A stretch of DNA of 39,087 nt from Apostichopus parvimensis (lineage: Eukaryota; Echinodermata; Holothuroidea; Aspidochirotida; Stichopodidae), in contig KN887876.1 in the NCBI GenBank assembly GCA_000934455.1, positions 9,321-48,407 of the forward strand, written 5' to 3'. Both the position numbers and the translations under genes were made by a program. Positions 31,301-33,866 of this stretch are shown piece after piece; within the stretch, counting starts at the first letter, position 1, and each line of letters opens with the position of its first letter. The notes beneath the pieces are model-generated. The model made no database searches, was not told where the DNA came from, and was given only the letters and a program-made list of their open reading frames with translations.

Positions 31301-33866
31301 ATGTGTTACATTAGGTACCAGGGAATTTGCTGTAGAAGAAATGAGAGTTAAATTGAAACTAGCAAAATGCTTTTGAAATTTTCCAGTAGTAAACAAGTAA
31401 GGTACAGCTGTGTGGTTGATTTTTTTTTTTTTTTTCCGGATGAAAATGTGCCATAAACAAATCCTAACTTATTACAATACCATGGTCAAGGGAGGAGATA
31501 TTATGATGTAGAAAATCTTACATGCCCACAACAGTACTGTTTAGAACATACAAACTTTCTCAACATTTCTTGCTTGTGTTTCTGTTACAATATGACCAAT
31601 GGGAATGCTTGGTTTTTCTAAACGGTCCAACAAGCATCAATCTGCAAGCAATTTAATGTTCGTGATGGCTCCAACAAGTTTGTCCGGATAAATTGTTTTC
31701 GACTGTATGTGCAAGGTACATCTACTTACCCATGCAGGGAACAATTTATTCAGTACCGCATATCAGAGTCCTTGTGCAAAATGGACCAATGGCCGTACAA
31801 TTGCAAAGCTGTACATAGCAGTTTTTGTACACACAAAGCATTATGTGTTACAGTTAAATATGAGACAAACTGGTTACCCAATATTTGTAACACTAAATTA
31901 GTCCCTGAAGTGGGACATCTATATAAAGCATATCCAACAAGTTTGACCAAATTTTTGTTTATTTCTTTAACTAGATGTAGATGGTACATTTAATACTTAC
32001 AAGGTGATACATACACATTAATGTGTGTATGTGTGTGTGTATTACCTCTAATAAGTAATGTGGTTGAAACCAAGAAGTGCACTTATCAGCCGACACTGAT
32101 AATCTATTAATATCTCTATTATAAACACAAAGCAATAGTTCCAAAGTTGTTCAGGAATGTGGCTTAACTGGGAGTTTATCCTTGCAAAAGGAGCGGCTGG
32201 TAAGATTCATATACCAACACACTGCGCGACGTGGATTACTTCCGCCCCGGTAGGAACCGTCGATTCGAAAGATCAATTTTAAGCAGCTGTTTAAGAGGAA
32301 TAAAAAGCCAGCTCAAATTGTTTCTTGACTTGTAAACTCAATATAATTTAATGATGAAGCAGATTCTTTGCAGAAAGGAATAAAGAGAAACGAAAGAAAT
32401 CAGTTTGTCGAGCCGTTTCGAGATCTATTTGAGCGTGTAAATATCTCGGGAGATGCACAGATTCGGCTGGTAGTTTACCACCGTGTGTCGCATTTCTAAC
32501 CAGAGGAAATGGTGCTGGTTAGAACCAGGCAAAAAGACGAGAAATCTACTGCGACACACTCGGCCGATCTTCGAATCACACTCGACTGAACAAGAGAATT
32601 AGGCTCACCTCGAGGGGAAAATTATGCACTTTTTAGCTGTGGTTAACCTTGAGAGGTTCTATTTGCTTCTATGAAACTTTGCCAAATAAATGTCATCTTG
32701 TTTGTGTGTGTTTTGCATTCCCAATGTCTTTCATGTCGCTTTGACTCTTGAAGCCAGCAAAGAAAATGTTGGATTTTATGGTAAATAAGTAGTGTGAAGG
32801 TTGGGCGGGGGGGGGGGGTGGTTTGGGGAGGTTAAGAGGGAGCTGGCTAAAATGGTTATAAATGTCATTTCAGGAATGAAGTAGAAAACAAGCTTACTTT
32901 TTAAATAATGCATCTCTTTTCAAAGAAGGTGTTTTTTTTTCATTGCAGCTATTTGGTGATCGGGACTGTCGAGGACATCGGGGACGAATATGAAACAGAA
33001 CATGACAAGCGGAAGAGAAAGGTCAGTTTCTCTACTCAAAGCAAATTTGGATTAGGGAGGGGGTGGGGGATGGGGCAGGACAACAGTGTGGAGAAGAGGG
33101 ATATACCAGCTTGCTTTGTTTTACCCCTCTGATGGAATTATAGGGTGTCCAATGACCCTAGACTTCTTAAAATCCTCAATTCTTAAAATCGTAGGATTCC
33201 ATGAAATGGGGAGGTGGGGGGACAGGGCAGGAAAAAAGGGTAGAAGGATATACCCGCTTGCTTTGTTTATCCTTCTGATGGAATTTCAGCGTGTCCCTCG
33301 ACCCTAGACTTCTTAAAATCGTAGGATTCCATGAATTAGGGAGGTGGGAGGGGGGGACAGGATAGGATAGGGCAGGGCAAAAGGTTGAAAGAGGGATATA
33401 CCCACTTGCATTGTTTACCCCTCTGATGGAATTACAGGGTGTCTCTTTGACCCTGGCCTTTAAAAAAATTGTAGGTTTCCTCATTCACATTGTACAGAGG
33501 ATTCAATAGTTGCAAATAGGAAGGAGTCATTTTTCGGGAAGACTTAAACCAAATATAGCTGGTAGTTGTGGTGGTCCAGACTTTGAGAGGAGGGATGGAG
33601 GGGTGGGAGAGTGTTCATGGAATGAAGGGGTGGTGGGGTAGAGAAAAGTCTTGAAACTACATCACTTTCATATAACCTGTCTGGGTTTCTCTGTTCTGTT
33701 TTAGATTTCACAGGAAGACCCGGTCCATTCTGTATCCCTGAAGGACTTCATCGGGAGTCAGATCCAGAGCTGCGAACAGCTCAACGGCACCGAGAAATTC
33801 CAAGAGCTGATGGGTCAGATAGACGGGGAGGTCCAACAACAACTACAGAACTTCCTGGTGAGATGA
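1075..33866 (+). CDS. IPO11: Importin-11, complete spliced gene (26 coding exons)
   Basis: Nuclear import receptor of the importin-beta (karyopherin) family. In vertebrates IPO11 carries the ubiquitin-conjugating enzymes UBE2E1-3 and ribosomal protein RPL12 through the nuclear pore and releases them on binding RanGTP. Joined exons give 969 residues, near the family length. The N-terminal importin-beta domain is clear at about residues 25-110 (motifs LKPAEQQLKEWETQPGFYS, NVRWLAVLYFKNGIDRYWRR), followed by HEAT-repeat helices to the C-terminus. Diagnostic blocks shared with vertebrate IPO11 include KVARLDCPRNWP, SHYFLLTEEDM, RRRVIWLIGQWI, NMLRCAILTTLI, STDVSQPPHVYLLEDGL and AERRKLSALAL. All 26 exons join in phase with no internal stop, so it reads as functional. 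Residues about 217-276 (exons 4-6) are poorly conserved. Orthology is from remembered family sequence, not a search. Confidence 0.97.
1314..1823 (+). other. Intron 1
   Basis: GT-AG intron (GTGAGT to TTTCCAG) in phase 2. It holds only a T/G-rich stretch at 1360-1410. I see no repeat, RNA gene or other coding sequence. Confidence 0.9.
1824..2100 (+). CDS. IPO11: IPO11 exon 2
   Basis: Residues 80-172. Motifs LLGNFNEPVAPIATQLAVLI, KVARLDCPRNWPGLIPTLLE and HHVTKTLAAKRLATDRKLF match the second and third HEAT repeats of IPO11. It is the longest exon (277 nt). The acceptor is TTTCCAG and the donor is GTACGG, after a phase-0 GAG codon. Confidence 0.96.
2101..2561 (+). other. Intron 2
   Basis: GT-AG intron, GTACGG to TTTTAG, AT-rich. 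Nothing recognisable is seen inside. Confidence 0.88.
2562..2694 (+). CDS. IPO11: IPO11 exon 3
   Basis: Residues 173-216 plus one base. It encodes LTSGIFGFIYNLWNHHTEVF, matching the vertebrate SGIYNFACSLWNHHTDTFL block, and ends LELSILTLK, matching LERTLLSLK. Acceptor TTTTAG, donor GTGAGT at 2695. Confidence 0.94.
2812..3202. mobile_element. hAT-like MITE in intron 3
   Basis: A 391-bp element with imperfect terminal inverted repeats: CAGTGATTGCACGGGT at the left, and TAGTGTTTACACGGGT read inward from the right (13 of 16 match). It is flanked by an identical 8-bp direct repeat AAGCAGAG at 2804-2811 and 3203-3210. The 8-bp duplication and CAGTG-type termini are typical of the hAT superfamily. 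Subterminal GGGTACCC motifs recur at both ends in opposite orientation. It has no coding capacity, so it must have been moved by a transposase made elsewhere. Confidence 0.8.
3642..3700 (+). CDS. IPO11: IPO11 exon 4
   Basis: Residues 217-236, only 59 nt. It encodes ILRKQLIYGIPAPDQVPDAV; the first residues match the vertebrate VLRKLTVNG. Acceptor CTCACAG, donor GTAAGT at 3701. Conservation is weak after the first five residues, but the phase join to exons 3 and 5 supports it. Confidence 0.8.
3701..4415 (+). other. Intron 4
   Basis: GT-AG intron, GTAAGT to CGCACAG. AT-rich, with a short T run at 4003 and an imperfect repeat (CTATCCAGGCAG) at 3942-3975. No other feature is seen. Confidence 0.85.
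4416..4464 (+). CDS. IPO11: IPO11 exon 5 (49-nt small exon)
   Basis: Residues 237-252 plus one base. It encodes MVLKLTFDRLRSLLDI, matching the spacing and pattern of vertebrate MGFLHGIFERLKQFL. Acceptor CGCACAG and donor GTAAGT at 4465 are both strong, and it is the only open segment between exons 4 and 6 that joins them in phase. Confidence 0.82.
4498..4854 (-). mobile_element. 5'-truncated non-LTR retrotransposon (LINE) tail
   Basis: On the minus strand an open segment encodes the region downstream of the reverse transcriptase of CR1/L2/jockey-type LINEs: EYRPSRVLRSS, then TYGERCFARSAPQLWNSLP, followed by a stop near 4603. It is followed by a 3' tail with a self-complementary AGCGCTTCTGAG segment and ends in an (ATT)n run at 4498-4512, the simple-repeat tail usual for these elements. 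Only about 80 codons remain, so it is a dead 5'-truncated copy inside intron 5. Confidence 0.8.
5021..5334. repeat. Direct repeat A (left copy)
   Basis: A 314-bp segment beginning TGTTAAGTTTCCTT and ending CTCTGTGGTGGAG, repeated with roughly 90 percent identity at 5928-6248. The two copies flank copy 1 of the dispersed repeat family. The homology continues past the end of this copy, but the left copy lacks about 65 bp present in the right one. No coding potential. Confidence 0.85.
5362..5927 (+). repeat. Dispersed repeat family, copy 1
   Basis: One of three related sequences in the window (others at 10545 and 11792). It shares GAAATTATAAGCTTAACTGA at its left, a strongly conserved core containing a hairpin (GAGGTTG paired with CAACCTC, near 5569-5594), a GGAAACTTTTCCTTCCCC stretch and an AT-rich right part with TGATTGGCTG and TGAATATTCAT. 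No ORF, tRNA promoter boxes or clear inverted termini are visible, so the class is unknown. Confidence 0.75.
5928..6248. repeat. Direct repeat A' (right copy)
   Basis: Right copy of the segment at 5021-5334. Matching landmarks are CTTTTGGCCAATGCATTTGA, AGCCATATCCTAGGCCAAAC and CACAAGTCATTCCTCTTGCA. It begins exactly where the dispersed repeat ends. Confidence 0.85.
6505..6575 (+). CDS. IPO11: IPO11 exon 6
   Basis: Residues 253-276. It encodes NSFQNASHIKEKVEKNIIIL then GKM, matching vertebrate CRDRLEKTIILFTKV in its second half. Acceptor TTTGCAG, donor GTAAGG at 6576. The reading frame used is fixed by the phase-1 end of exon 5; the longer overlapping ORF is in another frame and is not used. 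Confidence 0.87.
6576..7086 (+). other. Intron 6
   Basis: GT-AG intron, GTAAGG to CTCCCCAG. The last 30 bases are a C-rich polypyrimidine tract. Nothing else is recognisable. Confidence 0.88.
7087..7314 (+). CDS. IPO11: IPO11 exon 7
   Basis: Residues 277-352. Motifs FIKHVLEFTTNFLFTD and LLFERFTVQCMSLIKKIIK match vertebrate IPO11 (SLEFSVSYVFTE, TFERFIVQCMNLIKMIVK). It ends in a lysine/alanine-rich linker. Donor GTGAGT at 7315. It is more GC-rich than its flanking introns. Confidence 0.95.
7383..7900. mobile_element. hAT-type MITE in intron 7
   Basis: A 518-bp element whose termini are CAGTGGCATAGCTAG at the left and, reading inward from the right, CAGTGGCGTAGCTAG (14 of 15 match). It is flanked by a perfect 8-bp target-site duplication CTATTTGG at 7375-7382 and 7901-7908. 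Both features are diagnostic for hAT transposons. Interior poly-C runs and CGCCCGGGGC/AAGCCCC motifs lie near the left end. It encodes no transposase. Confidence 0.92.
8116..8199 (+). CDS. IPO11: IPO11 exon 8
   Basis: Residues 353-380. It encodes FFTNDVLTEMAKCLLSHYF then LLTEE, matching vertebrate FFTYPTLTEICRRLVSHYF. Acceptor CTTTCAG, donor GTATGA at 8200, phase 0 at both ends. Confidence 0.95.
8549..9173. repeat. 53-bp minisatellite, about 12 copies (intron 8)
   Basis: Twelve tandem units of 53 bp carry the core ACCAGACTTTAATTGAGTCC followed by AGACTGGTACTCGTGCC. Each unit contains GTACCAG and CTGGTAC as inverted arms, so every unit can form a short stem. Three sequence variants of the first third alternate. 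Units 4-6 and 7-9 share the same order of end variants, suggesting a 159-bp higher-order duplication. Confidence 0.95.
9526..9603 (+). CDS. IPO11: IPO11 exon 9
   Basis: Residues 381-406. It encodes DMQLWESDPEGFVGDEGGES then WKFSLK, matching vertebrate ELTMWEEDPEGF and ESWKYSLR. Acceptor CGTAG after a long T run, donor GTAAGG at 9604. Confidence 0.96.
9604..10086 (+). other. Intron 9
   Basis: GT-AG intron. It contains an A run at 9772-9781 and a C run at 9978-9990. No other feature is seen. Confidence 0.88.
10087..10177 (+). CDS. IPO11: IPO11 exon 10
   Basis: Residues 407-436 plus one base. It encodes PCTEVLFLTLFHAYRDTLKP then TLLQMVQTVQG, matching vertebrate PCTEVLFIDIFHEYNQTLTP. Acceptor TTTGCAG, donor GTGAGT at 10178. 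Confidence 0.96.
10545..11202 (+). repeat. Dispersed repeat family, copy 2
   Basis: Longest of the three copies. From its left end it follows copy 1 through the GAGGTTG...CAACCTC hairpin (near 10750-10777) and the TGAATATTCAT region, then continues into GAGCATAGG and a right part shared only with copy 3. Confidence 0.8.
11478..11554. repeat. 13-bp tandem repeat, six copies
   Basis: Six head-to-tail copies of GTTGTAGTGAATA, the first two slightly variant. A simple intronic expansion between two copies of the dispersed repeat. Confidence 0.9.
11792..12213 (+). repeat. Dispersed repeat family, copy 3
   Basis: Starts at the TGTGAGGTTGTGCC core hairpin, lacks the left third of copies 1 and 2, and is more diverged in the middle. 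It ends in the GAGCATAG and GTTGGTTAATGCT segments shared with copy 2. Confidence 0.75.
12759..12806 (+). CDS. IPO11: IPO11 exon 11 (48 nt)
   Basis: Residues 437-452 plus one base. It encodes YEDASDLDKLLQKEA, matching vertebrate TNVEDMNALLIKDA. Acceptor CAACAG, donor GTAAGA at 12807. Confidence 0.9.
12885..13025. repeat. G/T-rich low-complexity tract (intron 11)
   Basis: A GTGTGTG- and GGTGTTGGGG-rich stretch with many runs of three or more G on the + strand, so transcript G-quadruplexes are possible. A second G run (9 G) is at 13161-13170. Nothing else is seen in this intron. Confidence 0.85.
13440..13545 (+). CDS. IPO11: IPO11 exon 12
   Basis: Residues 453-487 plus two bases. It encodes YNAVGLAAFELFDEVDFDSW then FVSHLLKELENKSA, matching vertebrate VYNAVGLAAYELFDSVDFDQ. 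Acceptor TTTTAG, donor GTAAGT at 13546. Confidence 0.96.
13546..15258 (+). other. Intron 12
   Basis: A 1.7-kb GT-AG intron. The only structure I can support is a perfect 12-bp hairpin at 14713-14744. Open frames on both strands (for example minus 14802-15098) show no recognisable protein. Confidence 0.8.
14713..14744. other. Perfect 12-bp hairpin
   Basis: TATCAGGGAGTT at 14713-14724 pairs exactly with AACTCCCTGATA at 14733-14744 across an 8-nt loop. There is no T run, and no protein-coding context is close by. It may be a remnant of a small inverted-repeat element or a structured intronic RNA. Confidence 0.75.
15259..15422 (+). CDS. IPO11: IPO11 exon 13 (ends at a U12-type 5' splice site)
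   Basis: Residues 488-542 plus one base. It encodes YKYIRRRVIWLIGQWIGVKL, then EEDLVVRITAAQTLKI, matching vertebrate RRRVIWLIGQWISVKF and QDLVVRIETATTLKL. No GT lies at the conserved exon border; the exon instead ends in front of ATATCCTTT. Reading on gives I-L-S-stop, so splicing here is required to reach the conserved VDDFEF. Confidence 0.95.
15361..15835. repeat. Threefold duplication of the exon 13 end
   Basis: The exon 13 tail (about 15372-15434) recurs degraded near 15549-15593 and better preserved near 15677-15754. Shared landmarks are CTCAGGAAG, TAACAGCTGC, ACTCT and ATATCCTTTC. Each copy is followed by a TGTAAT(A/G)T(A/G)ACAT motif and a poly-C run, so exon end plus about 100 bp of intron was duplicated twice. 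Confidence 0.85.
15423..15924 (+). other. Intron 13: U12-type AT-AC intron
   Basis: A 502-bp intron with an exact U12 5' splice site ATATCCTTT (15423-15431), a U12-like branch site CCTTAAC (15908-15914, branch A at 15913) and a 3' end TTAC (AC at 15923-15924), 11 nt after the branch adenosine. Joining the exons across it gives TLKI-A-VDDFEF, against vertebrate TLKL-T-VDDFEF. No AG acceptor lies in the 70 bases before exon 14. Confidence 0.93.
15925..15965 (+). CDS. IPO11: IPO11 exon 14 (41 nt)
   Basis: Residues 543-556. It encodes VDDFEFKTEAFIP, matching vertebrate VDDFEFRTDQFLP. The shortest exon. It begins after an AC dinucleotide rather than AG (see intron 13) and ends at GTGAGT at 15966. 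Confidence 0.92.
15966..16813 (+). other. Intron 14
   Basis: GT-AG intron, GTGAGT to GACACAG. A G-rich run at 16060-16087 is the only visible feature. Confidence 0.85.
16814..16879 (+). CDS. IPO11: IPO11 exon 15
   Basis: Residues 557-578. It encodes FLESSVSLLFSLLQQVSECD then SK, matching vertebrate YLETMFTLLFQLLQQVTECDTK. Phase 0 at both ends, donor GTAAGA. Confidence 0.95.
16880..17449 (+). other. Intron 15
   Basis: GT-AG intron, GTAAGA to CGACAG. It holds a G-rich tract at 17131-17165 and nothing else recognisable. Confidence 0.85.
17450..17614 (+). CDS. IPO11: IPO11 exon 16
   Basis: Residues 579-633. It encodes MHILHVLSFIIERVGSHIRP, LAQYLPMLWEESSDHNMLRC and AILTTLICLVQ, a long match to vertebrate MHVLHVLSCVIERVNMQIRP and NMLRCAILTTLIHLVQ. 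GC-rich and phase 0 at both ends, donor GTACGT. Confidence 0.97.
17640..17855. repeat. Opposed G-rich and C-rich tracts (intron 16)
   Basis: A G-rich tract (17693-17714, runs of 10 and 8 G) lies about 120 bp upstream of a C-rich tract (17824-17852). In a transcript they could pair into a long stem just downstream of exon 16, or the G runs could form a quadruplex. Nothing else is seen in intron 16. Confidence 0.7.
18247..18362 (+). CDS. IPO11: IPO11 exon 17
   Basis: Residues 634-671 plus two bases. It encodes NLYPFLIPVVKFSTDVSQPP then HVYLLEDGLDL, nearly identical to vertebrate NLYPFLLPVIQLSTDVSQPP. Acceptor TTGGCAG, donor GTAAGT at 18363, inside the tryptophan codon. Confidence 0.97.
18363..19037 (+). 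other. Intron 17
   Basis: GT-AG intron, AT-rich. A minus-strand open frame at 18250-18591 is mostly antisense to exon 17 and has no recognisable product. Nothing else is seen. Confidence 0.85.
19038..19114 (+). CDS. IPO11: IPO11 exon 18
   Basis: Residues 672-697 plus one base. It encodes FETVQNAATMTPDLLQLFDN then MPPLL, matching vertebrate LVTLENSPCITPELLRIFQN and MSPLL. Acceptor TTGTTAG, donor GTAAGA at 19115. Confidence 0.93.
19506..19576 (-). other. tRNA-like sequence (SINE head or tRNA pseudogene)
   Basis: On the minus strand 71 nt fold partly as a tRNA. The 5' GCTGGA pairs perfectly with 3' TCCAGC; the A-box-like segment is AGCTGAGCTGGTAAAGC; the anticodon stem GGA/TCC encloses loop TTTGTAA (anticodon TGT, threonine); and a degenerate B box GGTTTGAATC follows. 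The T stem is broken and one acceptor-side base is missing, so it is not a functional tRNA gene. A second GGTTTGAATC lies at about 19586-19595. Confidence 0.55.
19839..20189. repeat. 16-bp tandem array, about 22 copies (intron 18)
   Basis: Head-to-tail copies of CTGGTATTTCACGTAC with CTAG and CATGTAC variants and occasional 17-bp units. Since 16 is not a multiple of 3, the same repeating peptide (WYFTYLVFHVPGISRT) appears in all three + frames, a tell-tale of a repeat and not of a gene. Confidence 0.97.
20415..20494 (+). CDS. IPO11: IPO11 exon 19
   Basis: Residues 698-724. It encodes ELGSENLKTCFHIVGAYVLL then GRQQFME, matching vertebrate ELSSENLRTCFKIINGYIFL. Acceptor CTTCAG, donor GTAATG at 20495. 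Confidence 0.94.
21256..21700. repeat. Purine-rich degenerate minisatellite (intron 19)
   Basis: About 440 bp almost free of C on the + strand, built from variants of GTGAAGGGGTTGGAGGA. Long G/A-biased strand asymmetry of this kind can form G-quadruplexes in the transcript and R-loops during transcription. The rest of intron 19 shows only a C run at 20603. Confidence 0.92.
21795..21875 (+). CDS. IPO11: IPO11 exon 20
   Basis: Residues 725-751. It encodes AYAPALVAGCSNILSDLRAE then GIVTVMK, matching vertebrate TYAVGLCQSFCELLKEITTE and GQVQVLK. Acceptor TTTCAG, donor GTAAGT at 21876. Confidence 0.92.
22016..22430. repeat. About 97-bp tandem array, four copies (intron 20)
   Basis: Four units with the shared core ACAGTCATCACAGCTACAGC, then AATCGCTACAATTGTAACAA and AATAATAGCAACAGCAAT. 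Within a unit CAA/ACA trinucleotide steps dominate, which produces low-complexity open frames on both strands that are not genes. The remaining 1 kb of intron 20 (22431-23476) is AT-rich with nothing recognisable except a C run just before the exon 21 acceptor. Confidence 0.93.
23477..23572 (+). CDS. IPO11: IPO11 exon 21
   Basis: Residues 752-783. It encodes LIEIVFRVFPAEGPQLFQNL then LIGVLELILGGQ, matching vertebrate VVENALKVNPILGPQMFQPI. The acceptor ATCACAG follows an 11-C run; the donor GTAGTG at 23573 is weak. Confidence 0.92.
23631..23945 (+). mobile_element. tRNA-derived SINE (intron 21)
   Basis: The head resembles a class II (Ser/Leu-type) tRNA: A-box region GATCGAGTGGTTGTTAAGGC at 23643-23662 and a perfect B box GGTTCGAGTCC at 23689-23699, the internal RNA polymerase III promoter. 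The body contains CACCCAGGTGTATAAATGGG, and the tail AAAGCGCTTTGAGCCTTTGG followed by AAGGCGTTATATAAA and TTATTAATTATTATTA is a form widespread in marine invertebrate and fish SINEs. The tail resembles the LINE ends at 4498 and 24225, hinting at a shared retrotransposition partner. Confidence 0.85.
24225..24325 (-). mobile_element. LINE-like 3' tail remnant
   Basis: On the minus strand a segment with CCCTTGCGGGTTTCTTCCAC and CGCTTAAGCGTCGTAAAAAT ends in an (ATT)n run, resembling in layout the tail of the LINE copy at 4498. Only the tail is present. The assignment rests on this similarity alone. Confidence 0.45.
24447..24560 (+). CDS. IPO11: IPO11 exon 22
   Basis: Residues 784-821. It encodes EGPVVMAMYFSLYARIILKN then QDFFFSLLERTSQMWNQS, matching vertebrate ERYPVVMSTYLGVMGRVLLQ and NTSFFSSLL. 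Acceptor TACCAG, donor GTAAGT at 24561, phase 0 at both ends. Confidence 0.95.
24536..24840. repeat. Threefold duplication of the exon 22 end and its donor
   Basis: The exon 22 tail and the following intron (about 135 bp) are present three times. The segment CAAATGTGGAATCAATCA followed by GTAAGTATTCTACATCTTAG occurs at the exon border, again at about 24677-24716 (with an extra AA), and as a third copy at about 24805-24835, where the donor has changed to GTAACT. Poly-G tracts separate the copies. Confidence 0.93.
26516..26765. repeat. Direct duplication of about 110 bp
   Basis: Two copies (26516-26627 and about 26657-26765) share AGTAAATAGAT, CACAGGTTAAACATTTGTTT and ATAATGTTACAACCC with few differences. 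A short partial copy of the left end lies between them. Confidence 0.92.
26845..26950. repeat. Short imperfect duplication
   Basis: ACACTCATGTATCTTGAGTC at about 26850 recurs as ACACTCACATATCTTGAGTC near 26908, each followed by AACATT and AATGTC. Intronic, noncoding. Confidence 0.8.
27605..27870. repeat. About 112-bp tandem repeat, 2.4 copies
   Basis: Units contain AACATTCAATAGCATTATTA, ATGTAGTAATACCT and ATAGTAGGTTAA in the same order. The third unit is truncated. Confidence 0.88.
28513..28532. repeat. (AGG)n microsatellite
   Basis: A run of AGG/GAG trinucleotides on the + strand. Confidence 0.9.
28555..28915. repeat. About 100-bp tandem repeat, four copies
   Basis: Units carry CAATATTGGTTAATGTGATA, GAGATA(A/C/T)CTGTCATGAACAA and CTCCACCTCCACAGACA, separated by variable C-rich tracts. 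The fourth unit is diverged. The open frame through it is low complexity and is not a gene. Confidence 0.9.
29776..29815 (-). repeat. Possible retroelement-associated fragment
   Basis: The minus strand reads CTCTGAAGAAGACCCTGCTA then GGATCGAAACGTCAGG. Sequences of this form recur in many invertebrate genomes, often near Penelope-like elements. That association is from memory, and no flanking reverse transcriptase or GIY-YIG sequence is visible here. Confidence 0.3.
30162..30283 (+). CDS. IPO11: IPO11 exon 23
   Basis: Residues 822-861 plus two bases. It encodes DILDRLLNIWVENFDMIAQA then ERRKLSALALTSLL, matching vertebrate MDQLLGNMIEMWVDRMDNIT and ERRKLSALALLSLL. Acceptor TTTCTAG, donor GTTTGT at 30284 (weak but in the right phase). 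Confidence 0.96.
30284..30869 (+). other. Intron 23
   Basis: GT-AG intron, GTTTGT to ACGGCAG. A G-rich patch at 30569-30589 is the only visible feature. Confidence 0.85.
30870..30959 (+). CDS. IPO11: IPO11 exon 24
   Basis: Residues 862-891 plus two bases. It encodes TVQHRIPDMMYAIVEVLHDV then CREENDSLI, matching vertebrate CGIINISVEGLHDVMTE. Acceptor ACGGCAG; the donor is GTATGG at 30960, set by the phase join to exon 25. Confidence 0.9.
31620..31992 (+). other. Unassigned cysteine-rich open segment (intron 24)
   Basis: A stop-to-stop open frame of about 123 codons with nine cysteines (for example NCFRLYVQG, PCREQFIQYR, NCKAVHSSFCTHKALC). It has no in-frame ATG near its start; the frame opens just after a TAA at about 31617. 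I do not recognise it. Frames this long occur by chance elsewhere in the window, so coding status is doubtful. Confidence 0.2.
32483..32559. other. Nested inverted repeat, possible structured RNA
   Basis: Inner stem TTCTAACCAG (32494-32503) pairs perfectly with CTGGTTAGAA (32515-32524). Outer stem GTGTGTCGCA (32483-32492) pairs perfectly with TGCGACACAC (32550-32559). The surrounding 32215-32600 is noticeably richer in CpG than the rest of intron 24. The class of the structure is unknown. Confidence 0.6.
32949..33021 (+). CDS. IPO11: IPO11 exon 25
   Basis: Residues 892-916. It encodes YLVIGTVEDIGDEYETEHDK then RKRK, matching the acidic-then-basic vertebrate segment ending TEQDKRKK. Acceptor TTGCAG, donor GTCAGT at 33022. 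The basic KRKRK run is surface-exposed in the family's C-terminal tail region. Confidence 0.92.
33050..33490. repeat. About 130-bp tandem repeat, three copies (intron 25)
   Basis: Three units contain GGATATACC(A/C)(A/G)CTTGC, CTCTGATGGAATT, GGGTGTC, GACCCTAGACTTCTTAAAAT and a G-rich stretch. It begins about 30 bp after the exon 25 donor but does not include it. A fourth, very short partial copy of the TTCTTAAAATC part is at 33180. Confidence 0.92.
33705..33866 (+). CDS. IPO11: IPO11 exon 26 (last coding, with stop)
   Basis: Residues 917-969 and TGA. It encodes DPVHSVSLKDFIGSQIQSCE and FQELMGQIDGEVQQQLQNFL, matching vertebrate DPVHTVSLQQFI and FQSLMETVDTEIVTQLQEFL. Acceptor TTTTAG. The last three codons plus stop, CTG GTG AGA TGA, coincide with a donor-like GTGAGA, so the exact C-terminus (LVR here against LQGF in vertebrates) could differ if that site is spliced. 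Confidence 0.94.
   Translation: MSQEDPVHSVSLKDFIGSQIQSCEQLNGTEKFQELMGQIDGEVQQQLQNFLVR

Larger units (their letters stand above)
30960..32948 (+). other. Intron 24
   Basis: GT-AG intron of 2 kb. Besides the two listed segments it has poly-C runs at 31075-31098, a T run at 31421, a short TG microsatellite at 32022-32040 and a G run at 32806. Confidence 0.85.

Noticed and set aside
32022-32040. TG-rich run as a regulatory element
   Set aside because: An ordinary short microsatellite.
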